A stretch of 64,000 nt of DNA from Vreelandella profundi (GTDB taxonomy: Bacteria > Pseudomonadota > Gammaproteobacteria > Pseudomonadales > Halomonadaceae). Below, in pieces: positions 53,167-64,000 of this stretch. Both the position numbers and the translations under genes were made by a program. The notes below the pieces were generated by a model. It saw only the letters and a program-made list of their open reading frames with translations, made no database searches and had not been told where the DNA came from. The stretch is from NCBI RefSeq assembly GCF_019722725.1, contig NZ_CP077941.1, forward strand, positions 3,100,001-3,164,000, given 5' to 3'. Numbering within the stretch: the stretch's first letter is position 1; each line of letters starts with the position of its first letter.

Positions 53167-55875
53167 TTAGATTTTTTCAATCCGCCTTTCCATTTCCTCT
53201 ACGGTTACCGGGCGCCCAAACAGGTAGCCCTGGTAAACGTGGCAGCCGTGAGCCAATAGCCACGCCTGCTGTGCCTCTGTCTCCACCCCTTCCGCAATGA
53301 CTTCTAAATTTAAACTCTCCGCCAGGGCAATCGTACTTTCCACAATGGCCGCGTTCGCCTGGCTATCCAGTACCTGTTGAACAAACGACTGGTCGATTTT
53401 CAATTGATCCAGCGGCAGCTGAGCCAAATATGCCAATGACGAATAGCCGGTGCCAAAATCATCCAGCGAAAAGCGCACGCCCTGCGCCTTTAAGGCGAGC
53501 ATTTTATTTCGAGTATCATCCTGGGCCGTCACAAAAAGTGACTCAGTCACTTCTAGCTTTAAGCGGCTAAGCGGCGCTTGAGTGCGCGCAAACACCCCTT
53601 CTACGCGAGATAAAAAGTGCTCATCGCGAAACTGTAGCGGGCTAAGGTTGACCGATATCGTCAACTTGCTTAAACGCGGATGCGCTACCCAGTGAACTAG
53701 TTGCTGGCAGGCATTTTCCAGCACCCACTCACCCACGTCATTAATCAATTCAGTGCTTTCTAGCATTGGAATAAATTCACACGGAGACACCATGCCGCGC
53801 TCAGGATGCTGCCAGCGTAATAGCGCCTCTACACCAATGATCGTGCCGTGAGAATTGACCTGGGGTTGGTAGTAAAGCAGCCACTGCAGATTTTCTTGCG
53901 CTTGGTATAAATCTGCCTCTAGCTTCACATGGGCCAACAGCGCTGCCTGCATGGCGGGGTCAAAAAAGCACAGCGTGTGGCGGCCATTGTCTTTGGCTTT
54001 AAAGAGCGCCAGATCCGCCTGCTGCAAATACTCATCGACGCTATGTTTATCGCTCTCCATCACCGCAATACCGATACTGGCCGTGATCGTAACGCTCTCT
54101 TCACCCAGCACGATGGGCTCATTGAGTACCGCCAATAATTTATGTCCAATACGCTCAGCAAGCTCCGTGATTTGAGTGCGATTACTCTCAGCACCTTCAA
54201 TTAACACCGCAAATTCGTCGGCTCCTAAGCGTGCGAGCGTATCCGTATCGCGCAGCATTTGGCTCATCCGCTGGGCGACGCTCTGCAATAACTGATCTCC
54301 TTGATAGTGTCCAAGTGTGTCATTAACTTGCTTAAAATTATCAATATCAATAAATAACAATGCGACGCAGTGCTGATGGCGCTGAAGCGCTTTGAGCGCA
54401 GTCTCCATACGATCTAGGAACAGGCGGCGGTTCGCCAGCCCCGTTAACGAATCATAAAATGCCAGCTGATGAATCTCCTGCTCAGCGGCTTTGCGCTCGC
54501 TAATATCGCTCATCGTGGTCACATAATGCGTCAACACGCCGACGTTGCTATAAACCGCGCTCACCGTAAGCCATTCAGGAAATAGCTCGCCATTCTTGCG
54601 CTGGTTCCATATCTCGCCTTCCCAGTTGCCGGTTTTGAGCACTTGCTTCCATAAGCGCCGATAAAACGCTGCGTTATGTAGCCCGGAACTAAAGATGCGC
54701 GGCGTTTTGCCGACGATTTCGGCTTCGCTGTAACCGGTAATGCGTGTGAACGTGTCATTCACCTTAAGGATTAAGCCCTGGGCATCAGTAATTAAAATGC
54801 CTAAGTGTGTGTGAAAAGCGGCAGCGGCAATCTGCGTTTCCGCGCGCGCCTGTTCACGCTCTTCAATGCGCTGGCGTAATTGATCCGCTAGCGTTAAACG
54901 GCTTAAATAATGACGCGCGCCCCAAGCCCCTAGCAGCGCCATCACGCCCACGATTATCATAAGTATCCACATCCGCTGGCGCCAACCCGCCAGCAGCTCA
55001 TGCAGGTCAATACCGACGACGACCAGCAGAGGACATTCACCGACTCTGTGCATATTGAACAGCCGCTCACGATGATCAATGAGTGACGTCGCCTTTAGTG
55101 AAAAAATAGGCTCTCCGCTAGCTATCCACTGCGTCATGGCGGGGCTACTGAACTGACTGCCGATAGGTAATGACCCATCTAATAATGGATATCTAGCGAC
55201 CAACTTTAAATCGGTATCAACTAAGGTAATGCTCTCGCCATCGTATCCACCCATTTGTTCAATGGCATCGGTAAACACTGTAGGGACGATGCGTGAGATG
55301 ACTGCGCCATTGAACTCGCCACTGGGACTTTCCAATCGTCGACCATGGTATAGGTAGAAGCGCTGATCACCAGTCGACAAATTGAGAGGGGTCATGGCTT
55401 CCCGCTGCGCGCCCTGCGCTAGAGCGTTAAAAACAGCCGTTTCGCTGATATTAAAACCTGTATTCCACTTTCCACCACCGCTTACCAATAAGCGCCCCCG
55501 TGCGTCAAAAACAGCTACTTCATCAATCATAGGCACATACTGAATGAGATTTCCTAGCGCTTGCTGAAGCCCCTGAGCATTATCGCTATTAGGCATCCCC
55601 TGTACAGCGAGCAGCTCGGTTAACCCGAAAAGAGCTTGCTCACTTTGGGCAAACACGCCTTGTGCCCACTCCGTAACGACATTGGCACGGGCGTTAATGC
55701 GCGATTCAGCCGCGGCTATTTCTTGTTTATATTGTTCACTCAGCAGCCAACCGAAAAGCACCACCATGACACTAAGCGCCAGCACATAGAGTGCTATCAC
55801 ATGTCGGCGCTGTTGACGGTAGGTATCGGTCGTTTTCAGCACATCGTCTTTTGCATCAATCGGGATGACAGGCAT
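53167..55875 (-). CDS. Membrane sensor with PAS, GGDEF and EAL domains
   Basis: The 902-residue protein controls cyclic di-GMP. A membrane helix (about 23-45), a periplasmic Cache-like sensor region (46-295) and a second helix (300-322) are followed by PAS (about 350-470), GGDEF (475-640) and EAL (650-900) domains. The GGDEF motif reads GADEF (551-555), so cyclase activity is doubtful. The phosphodiesterase motif EAL (683-685) is intact, with DDFGTGYSSL and KIDQSFV. Phosphodiesterase with a regulatory GGDEF domain is the likeliest role. It is convergent with the Mo operon. Confidence 0.93.
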   Translation of the reverse strand: MPVIPIDAKDDVLKTTDTYRQQRRHVIALYVLALSVMVVLFGWLLSEQYKQEIAAAESRINARANVVTEWAQGVFAQSEQALFGLTELLAVQGMPNSDNAQGLQQALGNLIQYVPMIDEVAVFDARGRLLVSGGGKWNTGFNISETAVFNALAQGAQREAMTPLNLSTGDQRFYLYHGRRLESPSGEFNGAVISRIVPTVFTDAIEQMGGYDGESITLVDTDLKLVARYPLLDGSLPIGSQFSSPAMTQWIASGEPIFSLKATSLIDHRERLFNMHRVGECPLLVVVGIDLHELLAGWRQRMWILMIIVGVMALLGAWGARHYLSRLTLADQLRQRIEEREQARAETQIAAAAFHTHLGILITDAQGLILKVNDTFTRITGYSEAEIVGKTPRIFSSGLHNAAFYRRLWKQVLKTGNWEGEIWNQRKNGELFPEWLTVSAVYSNVGVLTHYVTTMSDISERKAAEQEIHQLAFYDSLTGLANRRLFLDRMETALKALQRHQHCVALLFIDIDNFKQVNDTLGHYQGDQLLQSVAQRMSQMLRDTDTLARLGADEFAVLIEGAESNRTQITELAERIGHKLLAVLNEPIVLGEESVTITASIGIAVMESDKHSVDEYLQQADLALFKAKDNGRHTLCFFDPAMQAALLAHVKLEADLYQAQENLQWLLYYQPQVNSHGTIIGVEALLRWQHPERGMVSPCEFIPMLESTELINDVGEWVLENACQQLVHWVAHPRLSKLTISVNLSPLQFRDEHFLSRVEGVFARTQAPLSRLKLEVTESLFVTAQDDTRNKMLALKAQGVRFSLDDFGTGYSSLAYLAQLPLDQLKIDQSFVQQVLDSQANAAIVESTIALAESLNLEVIAEGVETEAQQAWLLAHGCHVYQGYLFGRPVTVEEMERRIEKI

Positions 55876-56054
55876 CGCGCAGGGGCCTTATCTAGGTATG
55901 CCATCAGAACACCTAGTACAGTGTAAGAAAAATCAGAGACGCTATACCCCACTCACAACAAATAGCTTTTACATGTATATCATTTTTCATCGTAGTTGAT
56001 TCGTTAAAAAAGCGTGACACTATATATCAATTATTTAGATATCCAGGGACTGTG

Positions 56055-56954
56055 ATGGCAACGCTAGGTCAAATGAGCGACTACGAAATACGCTTAATTC
56101 GTATTTTTAAAACGGTTGTCGAGTGCGGCGGCTTTACCGCGGCTGAAACGACGCTTGGCATTAGCCGCTCGGCGATTAGCCAGCACATGAATGACCTGGA
56201 AGGTCGGCTAGGATTTTCGCTCTGCCAGCGAGGACGCGGGGGGTTTAGCTTAACCGAAGAAGGGAAAGAGATTTATCAGGCAGGGCTTACGCTGCTCACT
56301 GCGCTGGAAACCTTTAAAAGCGACGTCAATGCCCTGCATCAAACGATTAAAGGCGAGCTTAATATTGGCATTACCGATAATTTGGTCACGTTACCGGCCA
56401 TGCATGTCACCAATGCGCTGGCCGAGCTGAGTGCACCGGCGCATGATGTCACGCTGCATATTCATATGGAGCCTTCCGATGCGGTGATTCGAGGCGTGAT
56501 GGATGGCCATCTTCACGTTGGCGTCGTGCCTGCGGTGAATCTACCGACCAGCTTAGAAACTCGGCACCTCTACGACGAGCCTTCGTATCTTTACTGCGCA
56601 GCGAAGCATCCTCTTTTTTCTGAGCCTGACGATGATGCTGCCAATATTGCCCAATACCCGGCTATTTCGCCGCGCTATCCGCTACCTGCAGCAGCGCGCG
56701 AGGCCCATGAGGCGCTTTGCCTGCGCGCCTCAGCATCAGACCGTGAAGGGGCGGCCTTTTTGATTCTTACCGGACGTTTCATCGGTTTTCTACCCGAGCA
56801 CGTGGCGGCCCAGTGGGTGGCCGCCGGCAAGATGCGGGCGCTACATGCAAGCACCCAGCACTACCGCATTCCTTTTGTGCTCATCACCCGCCACGACCGG
56901 CGCCCTAATCGCGTAGTGGATGCGTTTTTAAGTTTTATTAAAAACGCAGAGTGA
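56055..56954 (+). CDS. LysR-family transcriptional regulator
   Basis: The 299-residue protein has the LysR N-terminal helix-turn-helix (FTAAETTLGISRSAISQHMNDLE, about residues 27-49) and a substrate-binding-type effector domain (ELNIGITDNLVTLPAMHV). ATG at 56055 follows CCAGGG; a GTG three bases earlier is possible. It is convergent with the NCS1 transporter gene at the head of the pyrimidine catabolic region, and is a candidate regulator of it. Confidence 0.9.
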   Translation: MATLGQMSDYEIRLIRIFKTVVECGGFTAAETTLGISRSAISQHMNDLEGRLGFSLCQRGRGGFSLTEEGKEIYQAGLTLLTALETFKSDVNALHQTIKGELNIGITDNLVTLPAMHVTNALAELSAPAHDVTLHIHMEPSDAVIRGVMDGHLHVGVVPAVNLPTSLETRHLYDEPSYLYCAAKHPLFSEPDDDAANIAQYPAISPRYPLPAAAREAHEALCLRASASDREGAAFLILTGRFIGFLPEHVAAQWVAAGKMRALHASTQHYRIPFVLITRHDRRPNRVVDAFLSFIKNAE

Positions 56955-56971
56955 GAAAAAAACCGTACGCT

Positions 56972-58492
56972 TTATGAACGCTGCTCTGCTGCGTCACGCG
57001 CCATGACGGGCACGGGCCCGACCTGTGGGGACGATGCCAACGCGTGACTCGCCACGTAGTAAACAATCGCTCCCAGCGCTGAGCCTGTGAACCAACCGTA
57101 GTCATAAAACCAGTTCATGGTGCCTGTGACTAGCGACATTAACGTGAGCAGCACCGGCACGCCAAAAGCAATAAAGCCTGCGATATTTACCGCTGGATAG
57201 GCATGGTTATCCATATAAAGACTGGGTATATCCAGACGCTGCTTTTTAATCAGGAAATAATCCACTGCCATAATCCCGGCAATGGGCCCCAACAGACTGG
57301 AATAGCCAAGCAGCCAGTTCGAATACATCTGCTCAAGGGAAACACCTTGAGAGATCATTCCTGCTTTTTGCAAAAGATCGTAGCCCATCAGCAGCACGCC
57401 CACCGCGCCGGTCATCAATACGCCGCGGGTTTGATTAATAAATTTGGGCGCAATGTTCTGGAAATCATTGGTGGGCGAAACAATATTCGAGGCGGTATTG
57501 GTAGAAATGGTAGCGATAATGATCAGCAGCATCGCCATCACTACCCAGAAGGGGCTGTCGATATAGCCAATTAAGCGCACCGGATCGGCAACGGTTTGGC
57601 CCACTAATGTCTCAGAAGCGGCGGTCAACACCACCCCGAGTGCCGCAAAGAAGAACATCGTCAGCGGCAGGCCGATGACTTGACCAACAATTTGGTCTTT
57701 TTGGCTTTTCGCAAAGCGGCTGAAATCGGGGATATTAAGCGATAGCGTGGCCCAAAAGCCGACCATGGCGGTCAAACCCGCGAAAAAATAGCCGTAAACC
57801 GACGCCCCTTCAGGGCGCGATGGCGGCTGCGCGAGAAGCTCGGTCATCGACATATTCGGCCATGCCCACATCATTAGCCCGATACCCACCGCAAGCAGCA
57901 GTGGAGCGGCCAATGTTTCCAGCCATTTGATCGATTCAGCCCCGCGAATAACTACGTAAAGGTTCATCGCACCAAAGACAAAAAAGCCAATAACCTCACC
58001 GATACCACCCAGTGCTGCCCAAGCAGGCACCAGCTCTGAAAGCAGCAGGTGAATCGCCAGGCCGCCAAACATCGTTTGAATACCAAACCAGCCACAGCCC
58101 ACCAACGCCCGCACCAGACAGGGCACGTTAGAGCCTAAAATGCCGAAGGAGGAACGCAACACCACGGGGAAAGGAATACCAAACTTGGTACCCGGAAAGG
58201 CGTTCAACGTCAGCGGAATCAGTACGATGATATTCGCCAAGAGAATAGCGAATAACGCCTCGCCCACGCTTAAGCCAAAGTAGGCGGTTAATACGCCGCC
58301 CAGTGTGTAGGTGGGCACGCAGATCGACATGCCGACCCACAGGGCGGCGATATTCCATTTGCTCCAGGTGCGCTCGCTGGCCTGGGTCGGTGCAATATCG
58401 TCATTAAAGCGCGAGCTGTTGCGTACATCGCTCCCTACCTCAAGCTCAATCAGACCATCTCGATCAATCATCTGAGAGGTTGTTTCTGGCAT
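56972..58492 (-). CDS. NCS1-family nucleobase transporter
   Basis: The 506-residue protein has about 12 membrane helices and belongs to the NCS1 (cytosine/uracil/allantoin/hydantoin permease) family: WSKWNIAALWVGMSICVPTY near residue 42 onward (here NIAALWVGMSICVPTY), FPVVLRSSFGILGSNVPCLVRALVGCGWFGIQ in part, and NIPDFSRFAKSQ. It presumably imports uracil, thymine or a related base for the downstream reductive pathway encoded divergently. AGGAG precedes the ATG. Confidence 0.92.
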   Translation of the reverse strand: MPETTSQMIDRDGLIELEVGSDVRNSSRFNDDIAPTQASERTWSKWNIAALWVGMSICVPTYTLGGVLTAYFGLSVGEALFAILLANIIVLIPLTLNAFPGTKFGIPFPVVLRSSFGILGSNVPCLVRALVGCGWFGIQTMFGGLAIHLLLSELVPAWAALGGIGEVIGFFVFGAMNLYVVIRGAESIKWLETLAAPLLLAVGIGLMMWAWPNMSMTELLAQPPSRPEGASVYGYFFAGLTAMVGFWATLSLNIPDFSRFAKSQKDQIVGQVIGLPLTMFFFAALGVVLTAASETLVGQTVADPVRLIGYIDSPFWVVMAMLLIIIATISTNTASNIVSPTNDFQNIAPKFINQTRGVLMTGAVGVLLMGYDLLQKAGMISQGVSLEQMYSNWLLGYSSLLGPIAGIMAVDYFLIKKQRLDIPSLYMDNHAYPAVNIAGFIAFGVPVLLTLMSLVTGTMNWFYDYGWFTGSALGAIVYYVASHALASSPQVGPVPVMARDAAEQRS

Positions 58493-59080
58493 TTTTGTAT
58501 CTCCTCAGCACTGCGTTGTCCAACCTAGGCGATGCCTGAACACCAGCGACAGCGGCTAACGTCAGGCAAACCTTACTTCCCACGGTCAGTGAAACGTCCT
58601 AGACGAGATTCAAAGCAATAAGCGTGCCTAGCTAAGCGAGCATGCCAGTTAACTCATTGATTAAAAAGCTGCCTTGGTGGACAACAATATTATTATTAGC
58701 TTTTTATCTTTGACGATGTTGTTCCTCTAACAAACGTCGACTAGACAAAGCTAGATCAAAAAAAATATTTGCACCAACTTTAAACATCACGGCGTTTAAA
58801 ATAAGACTTAAAAAATACATAAACAATTGATTTAAAACAGTTAATAAAAAACTCCAAAACGGTGCGCACGCTCACCAAAAGAGCGAATCCTTCCATTTAA
58901 AGAAATAAAGTCAAACAAACTCAAAGAGTTAACCCTAATTTAAAAAACAATGAATGATGGCTTGCTAAAACCACCAAGCCAGCGATACTTTTAATAAAAG
59001 CTGTCTTGATTGTCAGCTTTATTAGATAACGCTTAAGACCTAAACAAACGCTTTACACCAACAATCAGAGGGAGCGTCTA
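58493..59080. promoter_or_regulatory. A/T-rich divergent regulatory region of the pyrimidine cluster
   Basis: This 588-bp gap between the NCS1 gene and the catabolic operon holds no convincing gene on either strand. From about 58650 it is strongly A/T-rich. An imperfect inverted repeat, TAATAAAAGCTG (58992-59003) against CAGCTTTATTA (59014-59024), lies 57 bp before the beta-ureidopropionase start and is a candidate operator. No clear sigma-70 promoter pair was identified. Confidence 0.5.
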
Positions 59081-59947
59081 ATGCAGAAGATGAAAATCGG
59101 CTTAATTCAAATGGGCTTGAAAACCAGCACCGAGCTTTCGCCCGAGGCCATTCGCGATGCGATGAACGAAGCCCATCTACCGATGATTCAGCAAGCCGCC
59201 GACCAGGGCGTGCAGGTGCTGTGCTTTCAGGAAGTCTTTAATCAGCCGTACTTTTGCCCTAGCCAAGACGGCAAATGGTACGCCGCCGCCGAGCGCGTTC
59301 CCGAAGGCCCTACCTGCCAGATGATGCAAAAACTGGCCGCCGAGCATCGCATGGTGATTATTGTTCCGATCTATGAAGAAACCGAGACCGGCGTTTACTA
59401 CAACACCGCCGCCGTGTTCGATGCCGATGGCAGCTACCTGGGCAAATATCACAAAACGCATATTCCTCAAGTCGCCGGCTTTTGGGAGAAGTTCTTCTTC
59501 AAACCAGGGCAATCCAACTGGCCGGTGTTTGATACCGCCTACGGCAAAATTGGCGTGTATATCTGCTACGACCGTCACTTCCCCGAAGGCTGGCGGGCGC
59601 TGGCGCTCAACGGCGCTGAAGTAATTTTCAACCCTTCCGCCACCGTGGCAGGGCTTTCTCAATACCTGTGGGAGCTAGAGCAGCCGGCCTCCGCGGCTGC
59701 CAACGGCTGCTTTATTGCCGCCATCAACCGCGTCGGCACGGAAGCGCCGTGGAACATCGGCGATTTCTACGGTTCCAGCTACATCGTCAATCCTCGCGGC
59801 AAAATCGAAGCCCAGGCTAGCGAGAGCGAAGACGAGCTGCTAGTGCACGAGATTGATTTAGATATGGTGCGAGAGGCCCGTAACAACTGGCAGTTTTTTC
59901 GCGATCGCCGCCCCGAGACCTACACCCGCCTCACCGACGGCGAGTAG
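59081..59947 (+). CDS. Beta-ureidopropionase (N-carbamoyl-beta-amino acid amidohydrolase)
   Basis: This 288-residue nitrilase-superfamily enzyme removes the carbamoyl group from N-carbamoyl-beta-alanine, the last step of reductive pyrimidine breakdown. The catalytic triad is seen as Glu in CFQEVF, Lys in KYHKTHIP and Cys in YICYDRHFPEG. GGGAG precedes the ATG at 59081; the homologous part starts at the second Met. It leads a four-gene operon that encodes the whole pathway. Confidence 0.9.
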   Translation: MQKMKIGLIQMGLKTSTELSPEAIRDAMNEAHLPMIQQAADQGVQVLCFQEVFNQPYFCPSQDGKWYAAAERVPEGPTCQMMQKLAAEHRMVIIVPIYEETETGVYYNTAAVFDADGSYLGKYHKTHIPQVAGFWEKFFFKPGQSNWPVFDTAYGKIGVYICYDRHFPEGWRALALNGAEVIFNPSATVAGLSQYLWELEQPASAAANGCFIAAINRVGTEAPWNIGDFYGSSYIVNPRGKIEAQASESEDELLVHEIDLDMVREARNNWQFFRDRRPETYTRLTDGE

Positions 59948-59977
59948 CCCTACTTAATAAATTCTTACAAGGAGTGA

Positions 59978-61420
<1,443 letters not shown>

Positions 61421-61468
61421 AAGTCAGCCAATAAAAAGCAAAAAAGCCGAAAGAATGGGAGTAACACC

Positions 61469-62848
61469 GTGACCAATCCACTGGACTACCTGCCCAGCGC
61501 AAAAGAGGTCGGCACCTACGACCCACAAACGCTGGCTAACAACTTTAGCGATCTTCATCCGCCGCTCACCCAGCGCCAGGCGATAATCGAAAGCCAGCGC
61601 TGTCTCTACTGCTATGACGCGCCCTGCGTTGAGGCGTGCCCGTCGGATATCGACATCCCCAGCTTTATTCGCCAAATCAGTGACAGCAATATCAACGGCG
61701 CGGCTGAAACGATTCTGGAAGCTAATATTCTGGGCGGCAGCTGTGCTCGCGTGTGCCCCACTGAGATACTCTGCGAGCGTAGCTGCGTGCGCAATCACGA
61801 TGCCGAGTGCCAGCCCGTATTAATTGGTCTTTTACAGCGTCATGCCACCGATCACATGCAGTTCGAACACCACCCGTTCAAGCGCGCGGCCACCACCGGT
61901 CGTCATATCGCCGTGGTAGGCGCCGGGCCGGCAGGTTTATCCTGTGCGCACCGTTTAGCCATGTTAGGCCATCAGGTAACGATCTTTGAAGCTGAACAAA
62001 AACCCGGCGGGCTGAACGAGTACGGCATTGCCCGCTATAAAATGACCGATGACTTTGCGCACAAGGAAGTCGCTTTTTTACTCGAGATTGGCGGCATCGA
62101 CATCCAGTACGGCCAGCGCCTGGGCGACAATCTCGAACTGGCCACGCTCCATCAGCAATACGATAGCGTGTTTCTCGGCTTAGGCCTGAGTGCCAGCCGC
62201 GCTTTAGGTCTCACCGGCGAAGAAGCACCCGGTTTAATGCCCGCGGTTGAGTACATAAAAACGTTGCGCCAAGCCACTGATCTGGGCAGCCTGCCCGTCT
62301 CCAAACGCTGCATCGTCATCGGCGCGGGCAATACCGCCATTGATATGGCCACCCAAATGGCTCGCTTAGGCGCCACCGAGGTCACGCTGGTGTACCGCCG
62401 CGGCGTTGACGCGATGTCGGCTACCGATCACGAACAGGACATCGCCAAGGCCAACGGCGTGCGCTTAGTGACCTGGGCACAGCCCGATGAAATTTTGCTG
62501 GATACCCAAGGGCGGGTCGCGGGAATGCGCTTTGCCAACACCGTTGAGCAAGCGGGCCGCCTCACATCGACGGGCGAAACGTTTGAGATTGCCGCCGATG
62601 CAATTTTCACGGCGATTGGTCAAGGTTTTGAAGGCAAAAGCCTACGCGACACCACCGCTAGCGAACTTGATCGAGACGGCGAGCGCATCCATGTCGATGA
62701 GATGTTTCGCACCTCTTTACCCAATGTTTATGCGGGCGGCGACTGCGTAAAACCCGGCCAGGACCTCACCGTTCAAGCCGTGCAGCACGGCAAATTGGCC
62801 GCTCACGCCATTCATCAAGCGCTTGCCGCTAAGCAGGAGGCCGCATGA
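61469..62848 (+). CDS. preT: NAD-dependent dihydropyrimidine dehydrogenase subunit PreT
   Basis: PreT is the flavin subunit that moves electrons from NADH to PreA, which reduces uracil or thymine. The 459-residue protein has N-terminal iron-sulfur cysteines (CLYCYDAPCVEACP; CARVCPTEILCERSC), an FAD-binding AVVGAGPAGLSCA near residue 148 and an NAD-binding IVIGAGNTAIDMA near 282. Translation starts at GTG with GGGAG upstream. It overlaps preA by ATGA. Confidence 0.94.
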   Translation: MTNPLDYLPSAKEVGTYDPQTLANNFSDLHPPLTQRQAIIESQRCLYCYDAPCVEACPSDIDIPSFIRQISDSNINGAAETILEANILGGSCARVCPTEILCERSCVRNHDAECQPVLIGLLQRHATDHMQFEHHPFKRAATTGRHIAVVGAGPAGLSCAHRLAMLGHQVTIFEAEQKPGGLNEYGIARYKMTDDFAHKEVAFLLEIGGIDIQYGQRLGDNLELATLHQQYDSVFLGLGLSASRALGLTGEEAPGLMPAVEYIKTLRQATDLGSLPVSKRCIVIGAGNTAIDMATQMARLGATEVTLVYRRGVDAMSATDHEQDIAKANGVRLVTWAQPDEILLDTQGRVAGMRFANTVEQAGRLTSTGETFEIAADAIFTAIGQGFEGKSLRDTTASELDRDGERIHVDEMFRTSLPNVYAGGDCVKPGQDLTVQAVQHGKLAAHAIHQALAAKQEAA

Positions 62849-64000
62849 ACACGACACCTTTCACTTCCCTCTCTTTTCCAGGCAAGAAAAACAGCGGCGA
62901 TAGGATCGTTAACGGCGTCGATTTATCGGTTAACTTTGCGGGCATTAAAGCCCCCAACCCGTTCTGGCTGGCCTCCGCCCCGCCTACCGACAAAGCTTAC
63001 AACGTCGTACGCGCCTATGAGGCGGGCTGGGGCGGCGTAGTATGGAAAACCCTCGGTGAAGAGCCGGCGGCGGTCAACGTTTCTTCGCGCTATTCAGCGC
63101 ATTACGGCAAAAATCGCGAGGTGATCGGCTTTAACAACATTGAGCTGATTACCGACCGTTCGCTGGAGATCAACCTGCAAGAGATCACTCAGGTGAAGAA
63201 GGATTGGCCCGACCGGGCGCTGATCGTTTCCATCATGGTGCCGTGTAATGAAGAGGCCTGGGCGTATATTTTGCCGCTTGTGGAAGCGACCGGCGCAGAC
63301 GGCATCGAACTTAATCTGGGCTGCCCCCACGGCATGCCGGAGCGCGGCATGGGCGCAGCGGTAGGCCAAAACCCGGATCTAATCGAGAAAGTCACCTACT
63401 GGTGCAAGAAGCACTACTCCAAACCGGTGATTGTGAAGCTGACGCCCAACATTACCGATATTCGCGTGGGCGCCCAGGCAGCGCTGCGCGGCGGTGCTGA
63501 TGCGGTATCGTTGATCAACACCATTAACTCCATTACCAGCATTGACCTTGATGCCATGGTCGCCAAGCCGACGGTGGGCCATCAAAGCACTCACGGTGGC
63601 TACTGCGGCAGTGCCGTGAAGCCTATCGCCATGAACATGGTGGCTGAAATTGCCCGCGACCCGGCGACCCCCACGCTGCCCATTTCCGGCATTGGCGGTA
63701 TTTCAAACTGGCGGGATGCGGCGGAGTTTATCGCCCTGGGCGCGGGCAGCGTTCAGGTATGTACCGCGGCAATGCTCAACGGTTTTCGGATTGTAGAAGA
63801 GATGAAGGACGGCCTTTCGCGTTGGATGGGGGAAAAAGGCTACGACTCGATTGAGGCGTTTTCCCGCAAGGCGATACCGCAAACCACTGACTGGAAACAT
63901 CTGGATATTAACTTCAAAACCATTGCCCAGATCGACCAGGACTTGTGCATTGAGTGCGGCCGTTGCTATATCGCCTGCGAAGACACGTCGCATCAGTCGA
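62845..64000 (+). CDS. preA: NAD-dependent dihydropyrimidine dehydrogenase subunit PreA, 3' end outside window
   Basis: PreA reduces uracil/thymine at an FMN site. 385 codons are visible before the window ends. The dihydroorotate dehydrogenase-like barrel starts at NFAGIKAPNPFWLASAPPTDK, has the catalytic Cys in NLGCPHGMPERGMGAA, and SGIGGISNW and GAGSVQVCTA at the FMN phosphate site. The C-terminal ferredoxin domain begins with CIECGRCYIAC. About 25 extra residues precede the usual start of the family; ATG at 62845 overlaps the preT stop (ATGA) and has AGGAGG upstream. Confidence 0.94.
   Translation, partial: MNTTPFTSLSFPGKKNSGDRIVNGVDLSVNFAGIKAPNPFWLASAPPTDKAYNVVRAYEAGWGGVVWKTLGEEPAAVNVSSRYSAHYGKNREVIGFNNIELITDRSLEINLQEITQVKKDWPDRALIVSIMVPCNEEAWAYILPLVEATGADGIELNLGCPHGMPERGMGAAVGQNPDLIEKVTYWCKKHYSKPVIVKLTPNITDIRVGAQAALRGGADAVSLINTINSITSIDLDAMVAKPTVGHQSTHGGYCGSAVKPIAMNMVAEIARDPATPTLPISGIGGISNWRDAAEFIALGAGSVQVCTAAMLNGFRIVEEMKDGLSRWMGEKGYDSIEAFSRKAIPQTTDWKHLDINFKTIAQIDQDLCIECGRCYIACEDTSHQS

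Overview
The window looks like chromosome of a moderately halophilic gammaproteobacterium of the Halomonadaceae (Halomonas/Vreelandella type). This rests on gene content, fairly acidic proteins and a base composition that looks mid-50s % GC by eye; no marker gene (rRNA, tRNA) is present to prove it. No CRISPR array, rRNA or tRNA was seen.

Layout. 1-1110: the end of a methionine-salvage cluster (mtnC, mtnD). 1111-12834: an accessory island holding a type IC restriction-modification operon (hsdM-hsdS-prrC-like-rhuM-fic-hsdR), a small RelA/SpoT-fold protein and an IS3-family element. 12877-14604: mtnK, on the far side of the island and pointing back at mtnD, then a YbiI/DksA-type zinc finger. 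14745-20039: a binding-protein ABC transporter in one overlapping operon with a metallo-beta-lactamase-fold hydrolase and a HAD phosphatase, probably for an organophosphorus compound rather than iron. 20194-25774: a zinc-starvation pair. A FecCD-type metal/metallophore ABC transporter and a divergent COG0523 GTPase with a WD40 partner each sit behind a Zur-box-like palindrome with the same 13-base core; the WD40 gene carries a frameshift. 26154-32909: malonate use (GntR regulator, TRAP transporter, malonyl-CoA decarboxylase, malonyl-CoA synthetase). 32979-37354: a PspA-containing set matching Escherichia coli yjfIJKLMC gene for gene. 37363-53142: formate dehydrogenase and molybdenum cofactor genes (moeA, moaB, DUF1244, fdhC, fdhB, fdhA, Tat peptide, TorD-like chaperone, polyferredoxin, DUF3306, DUF3305; then divergently fdhD, mobA, a second moeA, moaA, a COG0523 GTPase). 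53167-55875: a membrane GGDEF/EAL protein. 56055-64000: reductive pyrimidine catabolism (LysR regulator, NCS1 transporter, beta-ureidopropionase, dihydropyrimidinase, PreT, PreA cut by the window end).

How it works together. Most blocks are tight operons with 4-base ATGA overlaps. The fdh/mo block makes a periplasmic Tat-exported formate dehydrogenase with its cofactor and sulfuration machinery. The malonate block imports malonate, activates it and decarboxylates it to acetyl-CoA. The pyrimidine block takes up and degrades uracil/thymine-type bases to beta-amino acids.

The most interesting region is the island. An EcoR124I-like type IC enzyme carries a probable PrrC anticodon nuclease whose Arg-Glu-His triad has PrrC spacing, together with RhuM and an autoinhibited Fic enzyme inside the same operon, and hsdS has a three-copy 12-bp spacer repeat of the kind that changes target specificity. 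A second thread is an unusual number of 12-18 bp tandem duplications (hsdS, fic, an ABC operon junction, mcd, and three around fdhD).
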